64,000 bases of DNA, from the NCBI RefSeq assembly GCF_018263855.1, contig NZ_CP073318.1, positions 7,254,001 to 7,318,000 of the forward strand. The letters are read 5' to 3'. Source of the DNA: Kutzneria sp. CA-103260. GTDB taxonomy: Bacteria > Actinomycetota > Actinomycetes > Mycobacteriales > Pseudonocardiaceae. Position 1 is the stretch's first letter. Every line of letters starts with the position of its first letter. The notes below the pieces were generated by a model. It was not told where the DNA came from and searched no databases. It saw nothing but the letters and a program-made list of their open reading frames with translations. A program made the translations under genes and the position numbers. Below are positions 41,163 to 49,373 of the stretch, piece after piece.

Positions 41163-41582
41163 TCAATCCACCACGAGCGCCAGTTCCCCGCCAAATGATC
41201 TCACTGATATCCACTGTTCGGGGAATTCGATCCTGACCCCGACCCGTGCACCCGAATCGTCGGTCTCGACCTCGACCGAAACGATCTCCACCCCACGCTC
41301 GGGGATGTCCGGCAGGAGCGGAACCCTGCGGTAGCCGTCCGCCGGCCAGCGGTAGTCGGGGATTTCGTCGTCCGCTCTCCGCTCGACCCGCAGCGTCCAG
41401 TCCGTCCACACGGTAAACACCGCGAAGGCGCCGACGACGAGACCGATCTGCAGTGCCGCGACGTCGTCCTCGTCGTCCACGATCGTCGAGACGACACTCG
41501 CCTTCAGGCCGACGAGTTCCCGCGGATCCAGAATCTCGGCCCGAGAATCCCGCCCGTCCACCTCACCGAACCCCATCGTCAT
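41163..41582 (-). CDS. Small acidic protein, candidate immunity-cassette gene
   Basis: A 139-residue acidic protein with no signal peptide or recognisable motif; it ends in a beta-rich stretch (VEVETDDSGARVGVRIEFPE). The ATG at 41582 lies 3 bp after the stop of the preceding small gene, so the two are coupled. It is the last of a run of small genes behind a giant RHS toxin, the usual place for immunity or orphan-immunity genes. I recognise no family; the immunity role is inferred from position, size and acidity. Confidence 0.5.
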   Translation of the reverse strand: MTMGFGEVDGRDSRAEILDPRELVGLKASVVSTIVDDEDDVAALQIGLVVGAFAVFTVWTDWTLRVERRADDEIPDYRWPADGYRRVPLLPDIPERGVEIVSVEVETDDSGARVGVRIEFPEQWISVRSFGGELALVVD

Positions 41583-41585
41583 CGC

Positions 41586-41873
41586 CTACCAGCCAGGAGC
41601 AGGATCTTTCGCCAGGTAGATGAGTCGCCCGCCCCGCCCCGGCCAACTGTCGTCGGTCGGTCCGACATGGATCACGGTCTCCACCGCGGTGTGCCCGCCC
41701 CTCAGGGCATCGAGTTCGAAAACCATGTCGCTGATGTCCTCCTCGACCTCCCCAGTCAGCCGCCACAGCGCGAAGTGAAGAACGACTCTGTCCGCCTCGA
41801 TCTGGACGGACACCCCTCTCACTTCCGAGGAGATCAGCCCCTGGGACGCCTGCAACGCCTCCAGCACGACCAT
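41586..41873 (-). CDS. Small protein, candidate immunity-cassette gene
   Basis: A 95-residue cytoplasmic-type protein, acidic in the middle (GEVEEDISDMVFELDALRGG), ending KDPAPGW. The ATG at 41873 is preceded by AGGAGAAC. It lies between a relic Hint fragment (41914-42078) and the coupled 139-residue gene. The pair may be the immunity part of a displaced second toxin cassette. No family recognised. Confidence 0.5.
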   Translation of the reverse strand: MVVLEALQASQGLISSEVRGVSVQIEADRVVLHFALWRLTGEVEEDISDMVFELDALRGGHTAVETVIHVGPTDDSWPGRGGRLIYLAKDPAPGW

Positions 41874-41913
41874 GTTCTCCTGCGCCAGCGAGGGATCTAC
41901 AGCTCACTCGTTC

Positions 41914-42078
41914 TCAGGGAGTCCAGGTGGGGTTGATCGGCACGACGCTCGACTTCGCCGTGCCCGTGGACCGCCATGACGGTGTGACGCTGCCGCTGTG
42001 GACATCGGTATTCTCAACGGTGTCGCCAACCTTGACACCAGACACAGGGTTCGGCAGCGCCGACAAGAAAGCGCAGTA
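41914..42078 (-). pseudogene. Relic of a second Hint (pretoxin) domain
   Basis: A minus-strand frame reading GVKVGDTVENTDVHSG and ending at TGA (41914-41916) matches the toxin's Hint segment DVKVGDTVENADVDSG. At nucleotide level 41993-42036 and 42964-43007 match at 37 of 44 positions without gaps. No start codon or rest of the domain is present. It is the trace of an earlier toxin C-terminal cassette displaced by recombination. Confidence 0.65.
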
Positions 42079-42080
42079 TT

Positions 42081-42347
42081 CTACCGCCGCTCCCTGGGAC
42101 GTCTCGGATTCTCAACCGCTTCTTCCGGTTCTGGGATATCGATCGAAATCTCGACAAGCTCTCCATTTGACACCCTACCAAAGGAAGAGATCGCTGACCG
42201 CACGTCATCGCGAGCCCATCCGGTGCGAATAAAGAACTCACTACGAGACAACGCTTCCACGGATTCGACCACGCACACGAGAAGTCGACCGAGCTCAACC
42301 TCCGTCAAGGTGAGCATGAAGCTGTCCTCATCACGCTTGAGCTGCAT
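42081..42347 (-). CDS. Candidate immunity protein of the RHS toxin
   Basis: An 88-residue protein, helical in the first half (LTLTEVELGRLLVCVVESVEALS) and acidic toward the end (VEISIDIPEPEEAVE), with no signal peptide. Its ATG begins 3 bp after the toxin stop codon, so translation is tightly coupled, the standard toxin-immunity arrangement. The base composition is visibly less GC-rich than the window average, as is that of the toxin's C-terminus, suggesting that the cassette was acquired as a unit. I recognise no family. Confidence 0.6.
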   Translation of the reverse strand: MQLKRDEDSFMLTLTEVELGRLLVCVVESVEALSRSEFFIRTGWARDDVRSAISSFGRVSNGELVEISIDIPEPEEAVENPRRPRERR

Positions 42348-42350
42348 ACA

Positions 42351-45300
42351 TCACCTGTTCGGGTCTAGTCGGGACTCGAAGTTGTCCTTCGACGTCTTAA
42401 AGGCGGTCATCGAGTACTCGTTGCGCTGAATAATCATAACTCCACGGTTCGAGTCGTACCATCCTACACCCCCACCCTTGATCGCCTGCCCCGTGCCGCT
42501 ATTTGCATACACATCAAGATAGTCCGCGAGCTCGTCTTCACTCATACCCAGATCGTGACTCGTGTTTCCCTTGGCAACTTCGTCAGTAATATGCAGAACA
42601 CCTTGATAGGCCGGGTCGGAACACCCGTCCATTCCACCGACATTGTGGACAAGGATCGGCGTGTTGCCAGCGAGCACATAGTACGTGTGGACGACGTCGA
42701 CGGTCAGGTTGTAGGTGCGGATCGACTTCGTGTAGCGGTGCGACGACACCACCGCGACGTGGCCGTCGCCGGGAGTGTCGAGCTGGTCGCCGATGCGCAG
42801 GTCGGCGGCGTCGACCCACTGGTGGGTGGTGGCGTCCCAGAACAGGTGGTGCGCGGTCACGGTGACGGTCTTCTGCCTGCCGGGCGGACCGATGGCGAGG
42901 TCGACGAAGTCGGTGTCGGTGTCGGTGACGTGCACGGCGGTGACGACGTGCTGCTGACGGACACCGCTGTCGACGTCGGCGTTCTCGACTGTGTCGCCGA
43001 CCTTGACGTCCTCAATCGGTTTGACGGAGCCGTCGGCCATCAGGACAGGGGTGCCGGCGGCGAAGCTGTTGCCGGTCGCACACGACAACGCCTTGCGAAC
43101 ACGGTCCGGCATTTCCGTGAATTTACTGGCCAGACTACCCGGCTCGTACATCTTTCCATTGGGCAGGATTCTCGACGCTTCCATTCCTGCCAGATCCGCA
43201 GAGCCAGCATTAAGGCCGCCGAACGCCACCAGAATCGGAAGAGAGAACGCCATATGCATGGTGAACAGCTCTTTACCGACACCCTTGCCGCAGTCATCCA
43301 TGTGACAGACGTGCTGCAACATCATTACCACATCGTCATCACCAGCCAGCGGGTCCTCGAAGCTACTCCTCTGAGGCCACCACGTTTTCTCGGCAGGGTC
43401 GGCCAGCATCGCCTTGAGCAACTTGAGCGCACTATCGAAGTTCATGTCCGTCGGCATCAAGACATGGTTGATATAGTAATGACCGGTAGCGAAGTCGTAA
43501 GACGCCTTGACATGCGGCGAGTTGAAAACTATCGGCGACGGATTAGGACTCGGTGAAGGTGGGCCATCACCGTGCTGCTCGCCAACCGGGCCGCCGTCGA
43601 TGCAGTTCGTGTGGTATTCCTCGCAGCCAGCGATTCGGGTGCCGGTCGGGTCGCTGAATGTGGTCGGGTTGTCGGCGCTGTAGGCGTAGCCGTTGAGCTG
43701 CCCAGGGCTGGACGGATCGAGCTGCGGGTCGACGGACAGGAAACGACCCGTGGTCGAATCGTATTCACGGGCGCCGACGTCGGTGAGCCCGGTGGACTGG
43801 TCGACGGACTTGTTGAGAAAGCCGTGATCGTCGGGCCAGATGCCCTGGGGCGTCCCGAACTGGTTGCCGTACGGGTCGAACGCGCGCCTGGTGACGGCTC
43901 CGGTGTCGGGCTGGTACGCGATGCTGCTGGTGCCGTGCTGGTCGCTGGTGAGCACCGTGGGATTGGCGCCGCCGACACGCATCGCGACGGTCCCGCCGGT
44001 CATCGCGTAATAGCGGGTACCGACTACGGTCTTCAGCGACGTGTTGTACTTCAGCTCCTCACCGGGCAGATAGAGGGTGCTGCTGCCCGGGTCGCGCCGG
44101 ATGAGGATGTTGCCGTCGGCGTCGTAGACGTAGGACGTCGTGCCGGAATCCGTCTGGTCGGTCGACAGCCGGCCGTCCTCGTTCCAGGTGAGCGTCTGCT
44201 GTCCGGACGGCAGTGTCCTGGTCTTGGTGTTGCCGACCGCGTCATAGGTGTAGCTCGCGGCGCTGTTCCCGCCCGGCCCCGAAGTCGTGCTGGAGGACAG
44301 GGTGTGTGCCTGCGGGGCGCTCGGATCGGGATAGTTGTACGTCGTGGTGGTGTCGCTGACGCCGGCGGTGAGCGAGTGCTGCACCTGGGTCTTGCGCAGC
44401 CCGGCCGGTTCGAAGCCCCAGCTCGTCCAGTACGGATTGGCGCCGCTGATGCCGGCCGTCGACGGCTGGTCCCCGCAGTTGGCGGCGGTCCACGCCTGGG
44501 CGAGGCGGTCGAGCGCGTCGTAGGTGAAGCACTGCTGCTGCACGGGCGAGCCGGCCGGTCCTTCGACATCCGTGCTCGACGTGAGGTTGCCCGCCGGGTC
44601 GTAGGTGTAGCTGGTGTCGTCGATCTGCACGGGCGCCTTGGTCGCGGTCAGTTTGACGTCGGTGACGCGACGGGTCTGGGCGTCCCGCTCGACCGCCAGC
44701 GCGCCCTGGCCGCCGGCCGTGCTGAACTTGTGCAGCTCGCCGTACGGGGTGTACTCGGCGTTGGTGGCGTAGGTGTTGTAGCCCGAGACGCTCTTCGCGT
44801 TGCCCAGCTGGTCGTACGCGGTGACGATCTGCTCGCCCGGCAGCTTGCCACCGGGCGCCGGCGTCGTGACGTCCAGCAGCCCAGTCGAGGTGTAGGACAT
44901 CGACGTGGTGTAGTCCCCGGCCAGCCCGGCCTCACCGTCGGGGACGCGCAGGATCGAGCCGGTGGGGTTGCCGCCGGCGTCGTATCCGGTCACGCCCACC
45001 AGGTAGTCGCCGTCGGCGGTGTAGCGCGTCGAGTAGGAGAGCTTGCCGGTCTGAACGGTGTCGTACGTCCAGGACGCCAGCTGCGGGCCGGTCAGGGATC
45101 CCTGGAACTCACCGGTCCTACGGGCCAGCGGGTCGTAGGAGAAGGCGAGGGTCTGGCCCCGCGCATCGGTCTCGGACGTCAGCAGTCCGGCGTCGTCGTA
45201 GCTGTAGCTGGTGGTGCCCGCGTCGACGTCGGTCTGGGACTTCTTGCGTCCCATCAGGTCGTAGCTGTAGGACCACTTGTCGCCGTCGGCGTCGGTGATC

Positions 45301-48300
45301 TGGTCCTGGAGCCCGAGCGGCGTGTAGTGGTAGCTGGTCGTCTGGTAGGCGCCGCCGGACACGACACTGCCGTTGACCGCCGGTGCCGCGGTGTACTGGC
45401 GTACTTCGCTGGTACGGCCGCGGCCGTCGACCAGCTGGGTCGTCGTCACGCCGCCGGCCGGCGGGATCGTGGTCGTGCGGTCACCGCCGTACACGGTGGT
45501 CGTGGACCACTTGGGATTCGCGCCGTTGTAGTCGGCGGCGACGAGGATGCGCCCGGAGCCGTCATAGGAGTTCAACGTGCGGTCTTCGACGTCCTTGTCG
45601 GCGACCGAGACGAGTGTCGTGCCGGGATCGCCATCGGTGTAGTAGCGGTTGTTGCTGCGGATGACCCAGCCGTGCGAGTCGTAGAAGTTGTCCGACACGA
45701 TCCGCCCGCCGCCTTCGGCGTTGGACTGGGTCTGTAGCACCTGCCCGAAGCTGTCCAGCAGGCTGACATTGGTCGTGTAGAACGTGCCGCTGCCGTAGTC
45801 GATCAGGGTTTTGGTGGTCACCGTCGAGGGGCCGGTGCTGTTGAGCGCGTAGGCGTACGTGCTCGACGCCGGGTCGCTGCCCCGGTGGTGCCCGGGCAGC
45901 CACACTCCGGTCAGCCGGCCGAGCTGATCGTACTGCGCATCCGTAACGTGGCCGGCGACGTCGACGATCTCCGTCGGCGCACCGTTCGCGGGCTCGTACG
46001 TGTAGGTCGTGGCCTGCTGCAAGGGATTGGTGACCACACGCTTCGTGAGCACGCCACCGTCCGGCGGCGTGTAGGCGGTCTTCGTGACGCCCTGCCGGGC
46101 GTCGGTGGTGGAGGTGACCCGACCCGAGGCGTCGTAGGTCGCGGTCATCGTGGTGGCGAAGGTGAGCGCGCCGTTGGTGTTCGTCGTCGCGCTGTCGGTC
46201 CGCGTCACGTCACCCGGCCCGGGCAGCGCGCCGTTTGCGCTCTGGCCGTCGTAGAAATTCCTGGTGTCACTGAGGATCGGCGCGGGCGCCGTCCCCGGGG
46301 CCGGGCACTGCTGCTGCGAGACGACAACTTCCTTGACCCGGGTTCGGATCCACTTGTCGGTGTTGTCCGCGTAGCTGGTCGTCGTGCACAGGTCCGGCAA
46401 TCCGTCCACTGTGGACGTCTGCTGCGAGACCCGGCCGGCGCCGTCGTAGGCCGTGGTCTCGATGTCGGTCCGGACTCCGCCGGCCGCCAGCGTCGTCAGC
46501 GTCCTGGACTTCGTCGTGGCGACCACGTCCGCGGTGAGCGCGGGCAGGCCGGTGCGGGCCCGCGAGCCGGTCGTCGCGATCACCGAGGCGTCGGTGATGA
46601 CGGTGCTGATCTGCCCGCCGCCGTCACCGTTGTAGGTCTGCGCCTCTCGCGGCGTGCCGGCGATCTGGTTGCTGTCACTGACCTGTTCGCCGAGCGAGTC
46701 GGGCACCTTCACGTTGTCCCGGGTCTTGCCGTTGGGCATGGTGTCGCCGTCCATGCCGCGGTAGTAGGTGGTCTTGGTCAGGGTCTGTCGATCGGCCGAG
46801 CCGTTGCTGGTGTTGTCGGTGTTGCCCGAGCGGACGTCGACCTCGCCGAACCCGCGGAACTGGCCGTAGGTCCGGTTCACCGGCTTGACCAGCTCGTTGT
46901 CGTCGAAGTGCCAGGCCGGCTTGCCCTGGTAGTCGTAGGTGGTTCGCTTGGTCGGCGACAGGGCGTTGGTGTCCTGGACGTCGACCTCCTTGGTGGCGTA
47001 CTTGTGGAAGAAGTCCAGGATCGGCGTCGAGTTGAACTCCGGCGTCCAGTAGACCGGGAAGCACATCATCTGGTCGTTGGACACGTCCTGGGGATAGTTT
47101 GTGCCGGTGCACTCCGCCGGCGTGTACGTCACCTTGGTGACCTGGCCGGTCTCGGCGGTGATGGCGGTCATCCGCCGGTGCGCCATGGCCGGCTGGGTGT
47201 TGTAGCCCAGGACACGGTTGTCGTAGGTCTGCCCCACGAAGCTCACCGGCGGCATCGCGAGCGAGGCGCCGTCCGCGCCGAATCCGGTGTGCTTGATCGA
47301 GGACAGCCAGAGGTCCGAGTCGCTGGCCGTGAAGAATTGGTGCGTGAGGTCGTAGCTGTCGACCGGGGTGTACCCGGATCCGTTGTAGTACTGCGTCGAG
47401 ATCTTGACCAGCCGCTTGGTGGTCCACAGTGACGGGCTGGGGTTGTCACACGTGGGCGTCTTGTTCTGGTCGGTCTTGACGCACTGCTGGTCCTGCGGGG
47501 TGTCCGGCCAGAACGCCGCGTTGTCCTTGGTGAACTTGTCGGCCGCGCAGTCCATCGTGGCCGTCGGCAGGCAGCGCTCCGCAGTCGTGAACACGATCTG
47601 GTCCGGCGCCGGACCGCTGGACACGGTGCCGTTGACGTCCCGAAGCCCGTAGTCGATCCGGGCCAGGTAGCCGTCGCGGGTGTACAGGACGCCGGTCTTG
47701 CCGCCGTTCGCCCCGTAGTAGTTGGTCTCCGGCGTGTAGTAGTAGGCGGTGACGTTGCCGTGCGGATCCTCGACGTAGTCGAGGTTCCAGCGCCAGGCCT
47801 GCGGGCAGGAGGACGCGGCGAAGCCCGACGTGTTGTTGCAGGGGTCGCCCGCGTGGGCGCCGTAGACCGGCTCGGTCCACGCCGAGTTGGTCGCGCCGGC
47901 GGGGCCGCTGTTGCGGCCGAAGAAGTACTGGGTCCCGTCCGGGGTCGTGACCCGCCAGTACTCGCCGTCGTGCACGCCGTTGTTCGCGCCGTTCGCGCCG
48001 TGGACCAGCTCGATGCGGTCCCCCGTGTCGGCCGACGCGTGCCAGGTCTGCCCGTTGTCCCCGGTGACCAGGGAGACCGACTGGTTGTTCAGGTCCATCG
48101 ACACGACCTGGCCGGCCCAGCAGAGGTCGTGCACCTTCGGCGCGGTGCCGGCGGGATCCTCGTCGCAGGATCGATAGGACCGCTCGATATAGCCCGGCGA
48201 GTAGTCCCATCCCTCGCCGATCCACGACGACTGGTTGTTGGTTCCCGAAGTCTGCCCGTCAACCGCGCTGGAGTTGTAGGAAAGGGAGACCGTCGGGGCC

Positions 48301-49157
48301 ACTGTGGAGGCAGCCGCGGACGGCGGCACGGCAATGGGATAAGACCAGGTGAACGCGCCGGTGCTGCCACCGACCGACCATGTTCCCGACGGCGAGAGCG
48401 AGGACGCGGTGAATGTCCCGTTAGGTCCGCTGGGGCCGGCTGTCGCCGCCAACACCATTGGCGTCTGGGCGTTCTGCGCCGCAAAGGACACCTGCGCCGA
48501 GACCCGCGCCGATTTCGCGTCGTTGCTGGACGAGGCCAGCGGCGTCTGCTGGCGGCAGTCCGGGCGGTCCGGGTCGGTCAACGCGCAGGCCGGCAGCTGG
48601 CTCAGGTGCAGGCGCGACCCGAAGTCGCCGCCGACCGCGTTGCGGAAGGACGAATAGTCGACTTGGACCGTGTCGTGCTGGTCCTGCGCCTTGTCCGGTT
48701 TCACGGTGAAGAGCAGGCCGCTGATGCCGGCTTTTCGCGTCGCGGCCTGATCGGCGAGGTGCACATGAAATGTCGAGGACGGTGTTTCCGTCGCCTGATT
48801 TTCGTTTTCCGCCGACAACGAAATCGGCAGCGTTCCGGCGCGCGCCGGCGTCGCGGCTTTCGCGGTCCGCGAAACACCGTTCGTGGTCACATCGGCGTCG
48901 CCGGCCGCCGGCCACGACACATTCACCAGTGGCGTCGACGATTCAAAGGCCGCTTTATCGGCGCCTTTCAGCGCCCGGTCGGCGTGTGGGATCGGTTTTT
49001 CGACCGACACCTGTCCGGTCCCGTCCGCCTGCGCCAGTGGGGCCGTAACACCCGCGTTGACCAGCGACGCGACCAGCGCGACCGCCGCCGCCGAAGCGAC
49101 CAGGACACTGCGCGGCCGTCTGACCGCACGCAAGACACACCCATTGAACCCGCGCAC
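42351..49157 (-). CDS. Secreted RHS/YD-repeat polymorphic toxin with Hint domain
   Basis: A 2268-residue exported protein. A Sec signal spans about residues 1-45 (ending AQADG). An SpvB/TcdB-like front follows (about 250-700). YD repeats form the RHS shell (for example YDASGRVTSTTDARQG, YDQLGRLTG, YDLMGRKKSQTD; about 900-1770). The RHS core GAREYDSTTGRFLSVDP lies near residue 1790. A Hint domain follows (about 2024-2172, NSFAAGTPVLMADGSVKPIEDV to HTYYVLAGNTPILVHN), then a C-terminus of about 95 residues unlike the rest. The GTG start is used, after GAGGGGGCA. The shell encloses and Hint releases the toxin. The AT-richer tail and the coupled downstream gene mark the swap point. Confidence 0.92.
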   Translation of the reverse strand: MRGFNGCVLRAVRRPRSVLVASAAAVALVASLVNAGVTAPLAQADGTGQVSVEKPIPHADRALKGADKAAFESSTPLVNVSWPAAGDADVTTNGVSRTAKAATPARAGTLPISLSAENENQATETPSSTFHVHLADQAATRKAGISGLLFTVKPDKAQDQHDTVQVDYSSFRNAVGGDFGSRLHLSQLPACALTDPDRPDCRQQTPLASSSNDAKSARVSAQVSFAAQNAQTPMVLAATAGPSGPNGTFTASSLSPSGTWSVGGSTGAFTWSYPIAVPPSAAASTVAPTVSLSYNSSAVDGQTSGTNNQSSWIGEGWDYSPGYIERSYRSCDEDPAGTAPKVHDLCWAGQVVSMDLNNQSVSLVTGDNGQTWHASADTGDRIELVHGANGANNGVHDGEYWRVTTPDGTQYFFGRNSGPAGATNSAWTEPVYGAHAGDPCNNTSGFAASSCPQAWRWNLDYVEDPHGNVTAYYYTPETNYYGANGGKTGVLYTRDGYLARIDYGLRDVNGTVSSGPAPDQIVFTTAERCLPTATMDCAADKFTKDNAAFWPDTPQDQQCVKTDQNKTPTCDNPSPSLWTTKRLVKISTQYYNGSGYTPVDSYDLTHQFFTASDSDLWLSSIKHTGFGADGASLAMPPVSFVGQTYDNRVLGYNTQPAMAHRRMTAITAETGQVTKVTYTPAECTGTNYPQDVSNDQMMCFPVYWTPEFNSTPILDFFHKYATKEVDVQDTNALSPTKRTTYDYQGKPAWHFDDNELVKPVNRTYGQFRGFGEVDVRSGNTDNTSNGSADRQTLTKTTYYRGMDGDTMPNGKTRDNVKVPDSLGEQVSDSNQIAGTPREAQTYNGDGGGQISTVITDASVIATTGSRARTGLPALTADVVATTKSRTLTTLAAGGVRTDIETTAYDGAGRVSQQTSTVDGLPDLCTTTSYADNTDKWIRTRVKEVVVSQQQCPAPGTAPAPILSDTRNFYDGQSANGALPGPGDVTRTDSATTNTNGALTFATTMTATYDASGRVTSTTDARQGVTKTAYTPPDGGVLTKRVVTNPLQQATTYTYEPANGAPTEIVDVAGHVTDAQYDQLGRLTGVWLPGHHRGSDPASSTYAYALNSTGPSTVTTKTLIDYGSGTFYTTNVSLLDSFGQVLQTQSNAEGGGRIVSDNFYDSHGWVIRSNNRYYTDGDPGTTLVSVADKDVEDRTLNSYDGSGRILVAADYNGANPKWSTTTVYGGDRTTTIPPAGGVTTTQLVDGRGRTSEVRQYTAAPAVNGSVVSGGAYQTTSYHYTPLGLQDQITDADGDKWSYSYDLMGRKKSQTDVDAGTTSYSYDDAGLLTSETDARGQTLAFSYDPLARRTGEFQGSLTGPQLASWTYDTVQTGKLSYSTRYTADGDYLVGVTGYDAGGNPTGSILRVPDGEAGLAGDYTTSMSYTSTGLLDVTTPAPGGKLPGEQIVTAYDQLGNAKSVSGYNTYATNAEYTPYGELHKFSTAGGQGALAVERDAQTRRVTDVKLTATKAPVQIDDTSYTYDPAGNLTSSTDVEGPAGSPVQQQCFTYDALDRLAQAWTAANCGDQPSTAGISGANPYWTSWGFEPAGLRKTQVQHSLTAGVSDTTTTYNYPDPSAPQAHTLSSSTTSGPGGNSAASYTYDAVGNTKTRTLPSGQQTLTWNEDGRLSTDQTDSGTTSYVYDADGNILIRRDPGSSTLYLPGEELKYNTSLKTVVGTRYYAMTGGTVAMRVGGANPTVLTSDQHGTSSIAYQPDTGAVTRRAFDPYGNQFGTPQGIWPDDHGFLNKSVDQSTGLTDVGAREYDSTTGRFLSVDPQLDPSSPGQLNGYAYSADNPTTFSDPTGTRIAGCEEYHTNCIDGGPVGEQHGDGPPSPSPNPSPIVFNSPHVKASYDFATGHYYINHVLMPTDMNFDSALKLLKAMLADPAEKTWWPQRSSFEDPLAGDDDVVMMLQHVCHMDDCGKGVGKELFTMHMAFSLPILVAFGGLNAGSADLAGMEASRILPNGKMYEPGSLASKFTEMPDRVRKALSCATGNSFAAGTPVLMADGSVKPIEDVKVGDTVENADVDSGVRQQHVVTAVHVTDTDTDFVDLAIGPPGRQKTVTVTAHHLFWDATTHQWVDAADLRIGDQLDTPGDGHVAVVSSHRYTKSIRTYNLTVDVVHTYYVLAGNTPILVHNVGGMDGCSDPAYQGVLHITDEVAKGNTSHDLGMSEDELADYLDVYANSGTGQAIKGGGVGWYDSNRGVMIIQRNEYSMTAFKTSKDNFESRLDPNR

Positions 49158-49373
49158 ACTGCCCCCTCGGCATACCTATACCGCCGCTAGCGGACGCTAC
49201 ACGGCACATGTTCGCCGGGGAAGAAAAATCTCACACACAGGACACACACCGGGCGCCGTTAGACCTTTCGGCACAGCGGCCGCACATTCCCTTGCCGGTA
49301 CCTGGGTTCACAGTTAGGGTGCAGCCGCTGTTCAAACGGCTTCGGCCGCGACAACGGGGGAGGCAGCACAATC

